Assembly: GCA_018343915.1 (NCBI GenBank)
Contig: JABRWF010000008.1
Coordinates: forward strand, 1,178,001 to 1,242,000
Direction: 5' to 3'
From: Agroathelia rolfsii
Taxonomy: Eukaryota > Basidiomycota > Agaricomycetes > Amylocorticiales > Amylocorticiaceae
DNA length: 64,000 bases
In this document: one piece after another, positions 34,734 through 48,538 of the stretch
Layout: each line of letters opens with the position of its first letter
Position numbering within the stretch: the first letter of the stretch is position 1
Program-made: the position numbers and the translations under genes
Notes under the pieces: generated by a model
Databases searched by the model: none
The model's input: the letters and a program-made list of their open reading frames with translations, nothing else
What the model was told of the DNA's origin: nothing

Positions 34734-37700
34734 CTAGAGCGTGACAAGCCGTGTTCCAAAGTCTTCAAATTTATGAAGAAAATCCGGGCCGGGGCAGCTC
34801 ATGAACATGAGCGCGCGGGGTATGCCAGTTCGTTCGGACAGGGCGGCGATGCTGAGCGGGCTGAAGCTGGCGGGTACGAGGATCTATACATATATATATG
34901 TGTGTGTGCCAAAAAGGGTCATGTGATTGATATAAGAGAATAGTTCGGGTAAAGTAAGCGATTCCCATGAGCGATGTGAAATATATCAAGGGCGGTGGGG
35001 AGTGACGTACGAGGTCAACGGTGATCTGAGGGAAGGTCTCATCGAGAACTGTTATCGTCATCAGATGGTCGATAAGCAAGCGAACACGAGAACACATCAA
35101 TCAGTTATTTATCATAGACACAAGATTCGCGAGGGGAAGATAGAGAAGGAGAAAAAATAACCAAAAAAATGACGAGTGAGGTGGAAAAAAGGCGGGAGGG
35201 GGGGGGGCCTTACTTTTTGCGTTCGCTTCTAGCTCCGAAGGAACACCCTTGACCTCGTCATAGAAGTGGACGAGCTTCACACACGAGGTCTCCTCATTTT
35301 CCCGAACGTACATCATCATCTGAAATAGATGATTGATCTTCGAGAAGCATGCAATGATTAAAAAAAAAAAAACATTAATGAACAAGGATGAACTACAACC
35401 CCTTCCCAGAGAATGGGAGATAGGGTAAAAAAGATACCGCCTTACCTCATCCGTTCTCGTGAGCAGGCATACCGGCTGATGCCTTAGCTTGGTCATGAGG
35501 TTCATCAATCCGTGGCCCCATTTACGCGTGGACGACCAGCGGTGGAGAGACGTGCTCTGGTCAAACGCCCAGTATACCCATCGCAGCACGGCAATCTTGT
35601 TCTGCGCAACGATGAACAATGTGCCCACGCCGATGAAGTACGCCGCAAAATAGCTGAATCGCCATCGCCATAAAAAGAAACGGATTGAGCTTTTCTGCAG
35701 CAGCCCATTTTAATGGTTGACGTAAACGCTCACCCAAAAGTGGAAGGAGAGATAGCAATATTTCCCGCAAAGATCACGGGGCACACCACGAGGGCCGAAA
35801 ATATCACCCATAATGATGTGCGGGGGTGTCTTGGCAAACGCCTACGATTGAATTTGAGGAGAAGCAGAGACACGGGAAATAGTGCCATGACGCTGAGCCA
35901 TACAATCGAGAACCTGCGTAAAAACGCTTCAGTGCCCTGTTTTGAACGTCATGTAGGACTGCCTACAACGTACATGCTCGAAACGATGCTAAGGCTAGCG
36001 CCGGCACTGGCATACAAGATGCCGCTAAAGGCAACAAAAGACAGCACGGCAACGTAAGGCGATCCAACGACGGGAAGAGTGTTGAGAAACACACCCGGGA
36101 CTACCCGGTCCCTGGCGAGTTGCTTCAGTAGCTCACTGGAACTCAAGATGCCTAGTTGTTCAAAAGGTGATGACACGTGTACCATGGGACATGTATAAAC
36201 GTCAGGTCAGATTTAGCGGGAGGGAATCATGCAATGTACCAGTTAATACACCACCGCAGAGAACTACAATGGCATCAACTACGACCCAGATCCTGAGCCA
36301 GCGGCCGCCGGCCTGTTTAAAATAACATTTGAATTTTTGGAGGCGTACGTATGGCTAAGTAACGAACGTACTATTTCAGCAAGCAGGCTGAGCACATTGG
36401 CACCTCCAAGGATTCTATCCATTGGTAGTAATGCCATCACCAAAAGAGATATTGTCCCATATAGAGCAATCGCAGGCATATGCAAGTTCCTCAGGACCTT
36501 GGGGAAACGACCTGGCCGTATACGGGCGATATAGTCAGGACAGCCTGGGAAATCACGCTTCAGAAGAGTCCAAATTGATGGGCAACAAATGAGACTGGAG
36601 ATACATTCAAAACCAGTGAGGCCGAGCATCCCGAGGCAAACCCCATTAAATATTTGATGAATTATAGGCCCTGTTGAAGTTGTTCTTTGTTCCCAGTTGG
36701 AAACCAGCTGTCCGTTTCCAGCACGAGCCCACGCAACGGTAGAGGCCACTATGAGGGCCACCATGGTAGCCATCTAGGACTTGATCCATCTCAGAAATCG
36801 CGGAAATTTCATATGGTTACTTACGTGCAAAGCTAACAGGCCGAAAGCTAACCTCGCGCTCTCACGCAAACCGCTGAGACTGATGATGGTGAATATTACG
36901 AGGACAAGGATAGCGCCGACGAACGCCGGGAAAGGAAGTACGACCTCTCCAGAAAGATAAGACGCCGCAGTAGCCGCGGAGACTACCGCAGTAGAAGCCA
37001 GATCTAGCAACATCAGGGTAGCTCCGATAAGTGCAAACGTTTTACTTGATACATTGATTCTAGGGAATAGCTATTTTCATGTTCTGTTGGCAGGTGTATA
37101 GGCAAAGATGGACATACAGGTATGAATAGAGGGCGCCGCTAATAGGAAGGGCCGATGCGAGCTCTTGCATGATTGGTCTCCATAAGAAGAGGGCCAGAGT
37201 GGCCACAAGGAGCGATATGGGGGTACTGCACAATTTTCCGACATTACAAAGAGATCTATCATATGTATCGATTGCATATCTCGCTCACTATACGCCGGCA
37301 AGGGCAAATACCGGGGGTAGGGTATAGAATACACCTCCAAGGAGATCGTTGCCGGCGACGGCACTAGCCGTGAGATGTCCTAGGGTTTTTTCGTCATGTG
37401 CGCGCTGGAGAATGGCAGCCCCTCGTGCCAGGTCACTTTCGTCAAGTTTCAGGTGCGTGATTGAGCCCCAGCCGGCAAATTCAAAGTCGCTCGAGAGGTT
37501 CAGGAAGCGGGACGGGACGTTGGTGTGCTTGAGAATGCTGTCATCTGCAGGTCTGACACGTTGGCGCCGTAGGACGATGTCGAATTGAGAGGCATCGAAC
37601 GAAGGTGGCTCCCCCGAAGAGTCTTGGCGGACAATGTCTACTCATAATAATGAGATCAGACGAGACATGTTGAGTGATATAGCATCATGTCTTGACCATG

Positions 37701-37754
37701 CAGATGGTGACGATGGCTTGGTGGCAGTGGCTCGATGGCAATCCACTGTGCCAT
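34734..37754 (-). CDS. APC-superfamily amino acid permease
   Basis: The minus-strand exons give DIVRQDSSGEPPSFDASQFD, then GHLTASAVAGNDLLGGVFYT with TLPPVFALAGVY (TM1), SLLVATLALFLWRPIMQE and LPISGALYSYL (TM2). TFALIGATLMLLDLASTAVV, FPAFVGAILVLVIFTIISLS and further helices follow. GMLGLTGFECISSL is the family's G-F-E helix. The long cytosolic tail, with VCLLTRTDE, MMMYVRENEETSCVKLVHFY and MFMSCPGPDFLHKFEDFGTR, is typical of basidiomycete permeases of this type. The stop is at 34734-34736. The 5' end is inferred: MAQWIAIEPLPP from 37754, joined by a 58-bp intron to the DIVRQ exon, keeps frame, but its donor (GTCAAG) is weak. It is a proton-coupled amino acid or polyamine transporter of the plasma membrane by family. 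Confidence 0.8.
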
Positions 37755-38415
37755 GGTTACGCTGGTTTGTGATTCATGATCCATGGCTGAAACAAGGGGT
37801 CCTCTCCAGGAGCGAAACCAAAAAACCCTCTTTGATTCCTCTTTTTGTTTTCCGAGCACACAAACGAGTGGCGGAGGACGTCACGGGCGCAGACAAGGGA
37901 GGAGGAGACAAAGAAAGAAAGAAGCAAGCTGTAACTCAGATTCGATCTCAGATAGAAGCCACGCGAGCGGACTGCGAATCGTGCCAGGCGACTCGGAAGT
38001 GCTTCTGGCCAGGCAACGTTTCGTCTGTTTCATAAGTCCGTTGAACATCATCTTCTTCTCCTTCTTATTAAATCCCAGGCCCAGCTGCTGGTATGTGTCT
38101 CCGCTTGCCCTTGCTCGTTTTCGTGCCCTCACTCGCTCACCCAGGCATTTGCATCGTCGAACCCGGCCAACGCTCTGGGTCTCCCTTGCTGTGTCACGCG
38201 CTTCGGCCACAACTGTGGCGTCTGCCCAGGGCTGCCTAACACAGTCTTGTTTCCGCCTTCCACGCTCTTTTGATCCCCGTATATAGACCACCCTCGTTCT
38301 GGTCCCTATTTACGAGACTCGTCGCCTGCTGTCTCTTTGCTCGCCCTCCTACTCTTTCCTGTCTCGCCTGCCTGCTCGGGTCCTCTTTGCCCCCCCCTCC
38401 CCCCCAGCTTGCGTC
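37755..38415. other. Divergent promoter region
   Basis: Between the permease (-) and the homeodomain gene (+). CT-rich on the plus strand toward 38415. No supported gene. Confidence 0.5.
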
Positions 38416-39568
38416 ATGAATCATCGCTCGACTGTCAATATGGCCCCTGGCTCGACCCTCAGTTCAAGCCTCTTCCCCACCGATGAGCACGGACGCATCG
38501 TCCTGCAAGATCCTGCATCAGTGGGTGCCCGTGGCAAATCTCCCCGTCAGTCGGTTCTTCCTTCCTTGAGAGGTACTGTCGCTCACTCATTTTAATATCT
38601 CCAAGAATATCCTCATTGGAATGATCGGGCACACGTACACGTAAGACATGGCTCGACGCCCTCCGTGGTGACGGTTACATCACCTACCTCGCCCAGTATG
38701 TTTTCATTCCCCCTTACTTCTGTGTGAGTAATGCCAACACTCCTATCAAGCCTCTAGCCGTCACTATTACGAGAAGCCTCATCATCGGCACAGCCATAGC
38801 TATGCCCCTTCAATGGACGTGAAACAAGAGTTTGTTTCCTTTCCGCAGTATCACTCCTTCTAGCCCACTCATTTGGTCTTGCTTAGGTCAATAAGCCCAG
38901 TACAGCCTGTGCCATCATATTCACAGGCATCGTACTATCACGATCCCTCTCAGTACCCCCCTCAACCTGGGTCTGTGCATAATCCCTCATGGCACACTCC
39001 GAGGTACTCCTCCGTCCCCCCAGGGAGTAGTCAGCAATGGGGACACCCTATGCCAGGTGCGTGACACGTCCTAACTCTGCTGAATCAGCTTCGGTTGTCT
39101 CATCCAACCGTGTCATGCAGCCGACGCCCCGGGTTATCAGCATGCTCCGTATGATCCCAGCATTAGAGGTTCATCGTACGATGCTTATGCTTCTGAACAA
39201 CCTCTCTCATCGGGACCAATAGACAATAGAAGTTCTTCTTCTGTTCCGTCTTCGTATGATTCCCTTGACCGGGCAAATCCGCATGGTGATCAAAGTGGCG
39301 CGGGCCAGGCTGCTAATAATGGGGGTGTTAAGCGTCGTCGGCGCTCAACCCAGTACCAACTCCAAATCCTTAATGCTGCATACGCCGAGAGCAGATATCC
39401 ATCAACCCTAGCTAGGCAGGAGCTTGCCAAGAAGCTGAACATGACTCCAAGACAAGTTCAAATTTGGTGCGTCGTCTTGGAAGTTCGCAACAACTAAAAG
39501 CTCCTTATCTCTGTCGTCTTCCTTCATCTCACAGGTTCCAGAATAAGCGTGGTTATGCTATGGAGTAA
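38416..39568 (+). CDS. Homeodomain transcription factor
   Basis: Exon 1 (38416-38572) starts MNHRSTVNMAPGSTLSSSLF. The next exons read EYPHWNDRAHVHVRHGST, SSRHYYEKPHHRHSHSYA, QSISPVQPVPSYSQASYY and ADAPGYQHAPYDPS, a Ser/Pro/Tyr/His-rich activation-type region. The homeodomain follows: KRRRRSTQYQLQILNAAY, then ARQELAKKLNMTPRQVQIW, an intron inside the W codon, and FQNKR. This WFQNKR recognition helix is decisive. The gene presumably acts in the nucleus as a DNA-binding regulator. The frame stops at TAA 39566-39568, only six codons after FQNKR, yet stays open and protein-like for 48 more codons (see findings). Splicing is consistent throughout. Confidence 0.85.
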
Positions 39569-42500
39569 CATCACCTCCATCATCATCACCATCACCATCA
39601 ACCCAGGCCATCATCATCTGCTTCAGGCTTCCGCTACCAGGAGAGCGAGGATCTAGAGCGGAGGTCATCCCTGACCCTCCCCTGTCTATCTGCGTATCAT
39701 CATCTCGTGCATTGATTTGCCACCAGAACACGCATCTCGTCGCTTCCTTTGCTTCTTCGACACCATACGCCTAACCCGCCCCCATACATTATTCGTCCCC
39801 CGTCACCGTCGCCATCGCCATCCGTGTCTAAATCAAGTCAACTAATTTCTCCGTGTCTTAACCGGCTCTTGCTTCTTTTTTTTTCTCCCATTCTCGCTTA
39901 GGAGTTGATATTATATAGCTCCCTCCCGATTGTTTATAGTGTAATGTTATTATAGTCTTATTAATGTAGGATTGTTTCCTTTTTTTCTCTCCCATTCTTT
40001 ATTTCTTGACGCTCATCCTCCTACTCGTCCATATACGTACACTTCTCACCTCTTCACTACTGACTCTTTCCTCCAACTGTTCTGTATTTCCATCTACGCT
40101 AGTATTTCCGCCATTATTATCATCGCCTGCTCACTGCCCCGTTCGTATCTCGATCGAAATGATCCGCTGTATTTGCCCCTTGATTGGCCTCGAACCCTCT
40201 TTCCTTTTCCCCGTGTAATTGCGTCCACTTCGGTCCCCGGCCCCCATCACCTCCTGTCTCCGTATACATACATATATATGTTCATATACTTCTTTGACAA
40301 GATATTGACATTCATATTGCACTGTCATTAAGGTTATTGATATTTCCTCACTCACTCCCTCGGTCCCGAAACTTATTTTCTTGCCCTTTACCATACGCAT
40401 TCAATTCTACATTCTACATTCTACAATTGTATATACAACACGCCTTCTTCCCAAGTCCCTTTTACTCTTTCCAAAAACGCTGCTGATCACGCAGACGTTC
40501 TTGCTTAATCAACTACTCTATGCTGCTTAAGCACTTGATATCTGATGTAGCTCATCCTCTTACCCCTTTCTTCGGTGTATTGTTTTACTGTTGATTACTT
40601 TTTCCGATATGAACCCTACGAGCCGTTCAGGCTGGGTAGCGGAACGTTTACTATTTTTTTTTTTAATAGGGCTGTGCGTGTGTATAATGCTATATATAGA
40701 TATACACATGCATTTGACAGCTTCAGGAGTGAAATCGCCCACAGTCGTTTTTTGTTACTCAGCATTCCGCACCGGTTCGTATAGCCCGGTGTGTAGGGAC
40801 GTGCCAACAATCGACAATCAAACTCGTTTATAGCAACGCAACCCACTACTTGTGGTTAGCATCAAGTAGTTCGATCAACGATACGACGGCGCGTATAATT
40901 AAATTAAATGGAATTTTTTTTTTTTTTTTTTTCCCTTGGAGGGTATTCAAGTTGGAGTGTAAGTATATGCATAAGAAGAGAAGAGAAGGAAGGATCATGA
41001 TGGACGCTACTAGCTGGAGTATATATCGTATTCATGTTTCACGACTCAAAAGAGCCGAGACTAGCCTAAGTCGCTGGTAAGCGTGAATATATGTGGTGGT
41101 GCTTGGTGGTGCCTGGTAACACGACCCATGCTACTAAAAATGACTACGCAATATATTAGCTGTCCAAGATTTCCGCGTATATCTTTGACTTGAAGGTTTC
41201 AAGCTTGAGGGCTGCTTCTGCATGCCCCGCTGCCCAATGAGCATACGCTAGAACGTCTAGTAGTATAATAAACAAAATCAGTTCCAGAGTGCAGTGCAGC
41301 TGAATATGCAATCATTGTTCCGCATATCTCGTAAGTCGGATTCTGACAATGATGATTATGATGAATGTGGTGGTGATGACGATGGGGTTTATATTCCGGT
41401 GAGCAACCGCCGGCCATCTCTCTCTCTCTCTCTCTCTTTTTTACTGCGCACAGATGGAGTGTTAGAAAGAACGGTAAACGGACTCCGAATCCTATCCTCG
41501 AGCTCCTCAAACATGTGGAGCAGGAGGGTACATACTACATGAAGCTATCCTGCACCCCTAATGGAATTCCAAGACCTTCGAGAACAAAAGGAAACTTGGA
41601 GGCGCCACTCATACAGTGCATTACGTGCGGTCATCGAGATGATATGATCTGTGTATAGTGCCGTAGCAGCATATACAGTTCTATATCCGTGCATGTTAGC
41701 TGCAGTGGCAACAGGCATGATACCTTAGCGTCCACACAGATCTTTAAGTTTACATTCAATTTATTTATTTATTTTAGAATTTTCCTGTCAAATCCTCCGG
41801 TAATAATGACAATAAATGAATGTATGTGCTGACTTTACCGGTAAATGTACCAGCGGATCCTTGGCATGAATAGTAGGTTAGGGTGATAGGATCCCTGCGT
41901 ATGAAAGCCGCTAGCATCATTTTGACCCAGGTAGGTGCCGTGCTACTTGGCCCTATGCCAAAGAATGAATGGCACTTGGAGTGTCCAGACCCAGAAGGAA
42001 ATTACCACACCGTAGCGGCATGTCGTGCTATACCGCATTTGTCTAGAATCTGTTCCTTCGCCTTCTCCATAAGTTGCCGTTGCCGACGGATTAAAAAGAA
42101 AATGAATTCAGGGTGGGGCTATTAGATAACCTGTCCGGGCCGCCAGGCGGAGACAGTGGCAGGGATTATCAAGATGATCTGTAGAAATAGCTTTTTGTTT
42201 GCCATGTCAACCAGAGTTAATGAGATGGGTGCATAAGATATGAGGGTCCGTGAGAATAGAGACGAAGAAGGGATAAATGCTTAAGCATCAAAACTTTTTT
42301 TCCCCATTCATTGATTGTGAAAGTAGTAAATGGCTTCTTTTTTCCCAAAAATGCATCGGGAGGAAGGCCCATACGGAGAAATTATTGGTACGATCCAATG
42401 GAAAAGAGGAAGTATCTTTCCTTTAAATCAAAATTTTCATAAAATTTTGGGAATTGCGGCGTTCTAATAAATGAAAAGGAAACTAGAAATGAGCCGTAGT

Positions 42501-44645
42501 CATCAAACGCATGTGAGACACGATGGAGTCGAGAACAATCACCCCATTTGATCGTGCGGGATTGCTTGGCACTACACTGCTGTGATTCAAATATACAAAT
42601 ATATGGTCATGTTGCTTCCTTTTACATCCTACAAGGAGAAAATGGCCTCTCCACATCGGCCAAGTGATTTGATTGTGAAATACTTTTGGGGTTTACTCGA
42701 GATCCAGAACTAACATCATTAATTGACCCGAACCACATTGGCAAAGCTCTTTCACAGCCTCAGAACGTAAGCGCCGTGCTTAGCAGTGTCAGATGATCTC
42801 GTATGGGACAAAGAAAATACCTAAAATAAATGCGATGCGCAATGAGCAAGGCGGTGCATGGGAAGGACAAAAGAAAACGCTGGTACACCACCGGTAGATC
42901 GCGAATAATTGATGGTGGCTCGTTCTCAGATGGTTCTCATAGTTCTCGGAGAAGAATCACCTACAAATATCTCGGGATGGTTTTGGTTAGGATCGATGTG
43001 GAGCAGGAAAAACGTCTTGATTTTATCTACTTACTCCAATTTCATGTAAAACGAGAAAGAAGATACCCACAGTTTTTGGAAGAAAATGTAACGAGTCCAA
43101 GTCCATCATTTTTAGAAGTAAAAGGTGGGATAGCGGATGATAACGTCTGATGTTGCTGCCTGTACGGCCGATGACGTGGTCGGGGAGCCTGTATCACGAT
43201 GCACGGTCAATCCGTTTCTCACCAGAAAATCTCGTGATGCATTCAATGCCACCACTTAACTCTAATTGTTACGTGCCATGGTAAGGCGTATCTCTGAAAT
43301 GAAACCTACGTCCGGGAGAAGTTATTCATGAGAAAATACCTTTAACTCCCAAATTCCCTTGGCACAGTGCTTGGCAATGACACTTGCCAGTTATCTAGTG
43401 AGGATATCTGTGCTCAGACAGAGAGTAGTATCACATTACTCGAGATGTTAGCGACAGGCGGCTTTTCTCTTCATTGTCCAGAATTCGATGGTTTCCCGAG
43501 AAAATATGTCAGTCCTAAACATCTGCAGATATATTAGGTTTTTTTAAAGACTGCATCTCGTTATTTTTTTCCGTCAAAATTTTTTGAATCATGAGTTTTT
43601 CTCAGTAACACAGGGATAAAGTTTGTGGAAAGAATATTGAAACATTCATACCGGCAATAGATTGTGAGTATATGTTTCGTCTCTAGGTAACGACGTATCA
43701 TGTCGCAGAAGCCGGGCACAGCCAATATCTATGTTTTGAGGAATCAATTAGCAGTAATATCTTGGTTGCAATTGAGGCTGACTCAAGGGTCATGCGTTTG
43801 CTTGTCAATAGCATCCAATATGCATTCTTTAGTAATCCCAGCCATAGTTGTATCTCCATGGGGTATAGTATTGATGAACAGAGCGGAAGATCGCGGTACA
43901 GTGAGCAGCATGATAGCGAGTCAGCCTAATGAGATGAAATTCCACAACGGATCTTTTGTCGATTGAGGTTTTTCAGCCGCTAGTATGAATGATTTTGTTA
44001 CTCTTTGCATAATCAAGTTAACAGAGATGGCGTCAGGTTCCGAGCCAGTGTTGGCAACTGGCACCCCGATTCATTCGGAGCCTAGTTGATTAGGCAACTT
44101 CCGAAGTTCCGAGTCCGAGCCGGCTTTTCCGCTATTGGTCCGTGGTTGTCTGACCCGCTCGAGCATAACCAGCGAACTTGAAGTAAGAGGGATTCATGCA
44201 AAAAAAGGCCGCTTCGCTAGCGGAGCGCAAAAGCCATATGCATAGCTTGGAGCTTCTTGATCTACATGAAACACGCCCGTTTTCCGGAAGAGGTTGGCTG
44301 ACATCATCTTCATCGCACTATAACTAAGCCACGAACAGGCACACATGAGGTGGGACACAGCAAATTATTTGCGTCCATATGGATGCACATCATCATTAAA
44401 TATGTGTCATATATCATAGGATCATGTTCAAGTTTTCTAACTTGGTTTGAGACTGACACAGATAAACACGATAAATGAAATCACCTTGATCGATGGTCGC
44501 AACTGTTTCATCATTATCATTAAATACTTTTTTTTATTTTTACATATGCGCCAGTATATCGATGTGACTTTATATCGAGTGGTTCTAGCGGTGTAGGTCG
44601 GTTTATTTGGCTGCTTGATCGGATGGTCGCTGAAAGCGTGCATAA
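39569..44645. other. Gene-poor stretch of about 5 kb
   Basis: Positions 39569-40500 look like the 3' UTR and flank of the homeodomain gene. Beyond that I find AT-rich sequence with scattered short ORFs (for example 42830-43150 and 43700-43966, both +) that resemble no family. A CT microsatellite lies at about 41417-41438 and a T-run near 40914-40932. Confidence 0.5.
41417..41438. repeat. (CT)n microsatellite
   Basis: About eleven CT units in a row. Confidence 0.85.
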
Positions 44646-47600
44646 TCATAGCACCGCAAATTCTGCAAGCGTGCCTCCATTTCCGCCAGAAACATAACTC
44701 CCCGCAATTGTGACGTTTAAATACCTCGCGGCCGTTGTACCATTTGTAATTGTTGTATCAGTAATATTCCCAGTTTTGATACTGACCAATTCTGCCTGCG
44801 AGGCATTATAAGGCGCAGAAATACTGACGTTCCCACCCGCAATTTGTGTCATCGACGACAACGAGTTGCCCGCGAGAACGGCATACGTCTTAGGTGGGTT
44901 ATTGCCCCAGTTAAAATGCAATCTCGAGATCGTATGCGAAGTTTGTAGGTCGACTGTAAGCGTCGCTGACGCATTTGACAGCTGGAAATATTAAAACGTC
45001 AGTGCCAGTGTCATTGGACAGGGAGAGAAGAAAATAGTGCAGATATAAAGCGGGGCGGCGCTGCTTACCGGTTGCCAGGCCGTGGCGTTGGAGCCATCAA
45101 TCGCAGCTAGCGCATATTGACCCGGCACAATGGAACTGTCCGGTGCATGGAACTCGGTATCGGTAGATATGACGGACTTGCATTGAGCAAGGTTGCCTTC
45201 GACAAGTGTGCCGTTTGTGTGCCTTGTGGGGATCACCAACGACTGGCCGACTTCCAGGGTACTAAATGGAAGTGGCAATATGAAGGTCGGTTAGTCCGTC
45301 AAAGAATCCGGGAATAAACACAGCGCACTAGTTACCACTTTTGGGATTGTTCGAGCTGATTTCGACTGCGACGGCGTCAGTGGAGCCTGTGCGCCGGACG
45401 ACGGTAGTAGTATCTGTGGTCAATGTGATATCAAAGGTAGAGTCGCTCCATTTCATCCCCTTGATTGTGTAATTCGTCAACTGTGGAGGTAGAGTGGGGT
45501 CCAGCTATGTAGAAATAATAGTGAATTTGGGTTGTAAAGGAATGAAAGTTGGGAAGTTCACCGACATATAATGCATTCAAGCGAGAACGGTAACCAGTGA
45601 AGCCATGCGTAAACGACCTGAGTAATGTTATGATATTGTTAATTATCACGCAACTAAGAAACAGTAGTTGATAATACATACTGCAAGAAGCCGCCATGCC
45701 CGGTGAGGAACGTAAATGCTGGGTCGGTACCTCCGTTCGACGCATAGTTGTCATTTGACTGCTCAGAGAACCTAAACAGAATAGCTATGATCAGATAAAA
45801 GCAAAAAGAAGGCAAATATAGGCTACATACTGGTAGAATGGTGCTCTAGAGTATGGTTGAGAAGCTGACAGCAACCAGGTCCAGCTAGCACAGCCGATGG
45901 GAGACAAAGCCGACGCATCAATGCTTTGAATTGTATAGGCTTAATGATGTGGTCAATCTGGAAGAATGTTGACTGCAAGTTACATCGAGGTCACTCACTC
46001 ATAGCAGGCCCATTAACACTTGTCTAAGGGTCGCGTGAGCCAGATCCAGCGCAGACTTCAACAGTAGATATAAATCTTACAACTAGAGAATAATAATCCA
46101 GATCATTTAGCGCAATTTCCGTTGACTGAGGATACTCCAGAGGATACGTAAGAAGCTGGGAGTGGTCACAAATTTATGAGCATCTTGGAAAAAATACAAT
46201 GAGACCTAACATACAACAACATCTGCCTGTTTAACAACACTGGTCCCAGTAAAGCCAGCATATTCCAAGGTAATATTGGAAGAGCTGTCCGTTAGGACAG
46301 TGATGTTCTGTGCGATATCGGACCAGTTGCTGGGCACACTAACTTCAAGGATAGTGGCGAGTGAGATAGCATTCTGGAATGTCACGGCAATCCCAGCATT
46401 GGCTGTAAATATCATCAATAAAAAAGTGAGTCAAGTCGATTAGATATGATACATACTAAATGCGGCATTGTCACGGTTATTGGCATATTCATCCGCTTGT
46501 TATTTTTTGTTAATCAATATTTAGCTGGAAAGCATCTCAAAATAAAACCAGAAAACTCACGATCTGTCTCATCGTATGTATTATACATGCCAGTAGTAGA
46601 GTTGTATATCACTTGTGAAGCCCAGAACTCTGCAATGGAACTAATCACAGGCCAGCCCTTGGTTTCAAGCCAAGTTTTGTTTTGCGTCGTAGCGTAGTAC
46701 TGATATTGGAACAACGCAATATCGTTCTCTAGGTGAAACTCGTAGTCATAACACCTGCATAGCCATAAGTAAACTGGTCTAGAAGTGTAGTAATAAGGAT
46801 ACTCACTGGCCAACGGCAGTGCAGTTTCCGTAACGTGCCGCCAACCATGGATAAAGCGCACCCGTACGATTATATAACGGAGCGTTCTCCAATGCGGCTC
46901 CTAGCTGCCTATGTCGGAAATTCGTGATACTCTGTCATTCAGAGTCAGCAGGAGTTCACACCAGATAAATAGGTGAAGGGGCTTGTCACATACTTCGGCA
47001 TAACTTGGGAACAACGCCAACAATGATGGTCCCATCCATGTGTCCGCATCCCAAAATATCTCACCCGAATAAGAATCACTGGTAAGGCCAGCAGGAGCGA
47101 TCGAGTTGTCACCCAGTCCATGACCCTCAGACCCTTCACGAATATTGGACAGTAGATGGAACAAACTCGCTCGCGTTACCAGCTGCAGCTGCTCATTCTC
47201 GTCGCCTGGAATAATGATATCGGCGCTGTCCCAGATATCTTCCCACGCCTCTGTGTGCTCCGAGAGGATGGTGTCGTACCCTACGGAAGAAGCGTCCAAT
47301 ACAGCTTGCGAAGCAGTTTGGAGCTCTGTGCCGGGAAAAGCGTCCGAGGAGGCGATACCGACATATTTGATTACGGTCAGTTGGCCTGAACTAGTCCCTG
47401 CTGTTGTATAGCAAGCGGACACAGTCGATTGGTTTGTGCTCAGACCAGAGGCGCATCCAGATACTGTTGTGTTCAATACACCTTCGTGTGTCGTCGTAAG
47501 TTGGGAAACAAGGTAAGCGGTCACATTCGAAACGCCGTACGGCTGGACGGCGGTGTAGATGGCATCAGTAGCATTTGAAAGAGATCCGCTACTGACGAAA

Positions 47601-48538
47601 TTAGTTCGCCAAGAGCCAGCGCCCTGTTGAAAAGTATTAATGATAGAAAGGATTAACTTTGAAGTGCTTAACCCACGTCGAGGAGATTGGTAATGGTTAT
47701 CACCGCGTCCTGGGGCAGATTGGAAGCATCCAGCCGTACAACCCCAAGGTTAGGTCTAGTACGGTGAGCGAATATCGTGAATTCCAGAGATACAGGAGAT
47801 ACGGCGTCCGATGGTGTCCAGTCGAGCGAAGTCGTTACTACACCATCTTCAATAGATAGAGACTGTGACCAGTTGGAGATTTGGGATAATGGTGTCCCGA
47901 CATTATAAGTAGAACCGTTTACTGTTAATAGGATGGATGACCATGTGGGGAGAGTTGATATAGGCTGTTCGCTGCCAGCTTGGGACTGAAAGTAAACCAT
48001 GAGTATGAATGTGAACCGGGTATTTGTCAGTTACTCACACTAAGTGATGGTATAGTGCTATCAGGCTGTTGATCGTAAAAACCCGCGACTATGCTTGCCG
48101 TGAAGCGTGGGTCAAACTAAAGGGTAAAGAATAAGTGAGCAGCTTCATTGATGCGAAGAAAATGAGGATGTGTAATGAATTGACAAGGAATGTGATATAC
48201 CAGAGGTGAGTCGGATGTGCCGTCGTCACCGCTGATAGGGGTAACTATATGAGCATTTAGAGCCTTTTTCCCAAACTGAATTGTATAGACGTACACTGAT
48301 AATAGCCAAAACCCTCAGCGGGAAGGCGTTGACTAATATATCTGGTGGATCCTCGATAAGATGAAGGGAACATGTACGGCAGGATTACTCACCCGTTAGC
48401 CACATATGGTTGGGTCTGCCACGTTTGGCTAAAATTAGTATTAGTTAGGGTCCAAGACGAAGACGCGGCGGTTGTAATTGGAGCCAGGAAGAGCATCAGC
48501 GATGCCCAAATGAAGGCTGCATGCGAAGCAAAGGCCAT
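44646..48538 (-). CDS. Secreted acid trehalase (GH65), copy 1
   Basis: The ATG complement is at 48536-48538. The first exon gives a signal peptide (hydrophobic core [18 protein letters not shown]) and then [20 protein letters not shown], the N-terminal motif of fungal acid trehalases. The central part has [55 protein letters not shown] and [20 protein letters not shown], which are GH65/Ath1 signatures. The C-terminal 120 residues, with [20 protein letters not shown] and [10 protein letters not shown], resemble a discoidin/F5-8-type sugar-binding module. The enzyme hydrolyses trehalose to two glucose outside the cell or in the vacuole. About 12 or more short introns interrupt it. The sister gene lies 885 bp upstream on the same strand. 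Confidence 0.88.

Noticed and set aside
34880..34920. TATATA/TGTGTG run as a CRISPR-like or regulatory repeat
   Set aside because: It is a simple microsatellite inside a permease intron. Nothing CRISPR-like occurs in the window, as expected for a eukaryote.
37634..38035. Plus-strand ORF of 133 residues upstream of the homeodomain gene
   Set aside because: It lies over the promoter and likely first exon of the permease and resembles nothing.
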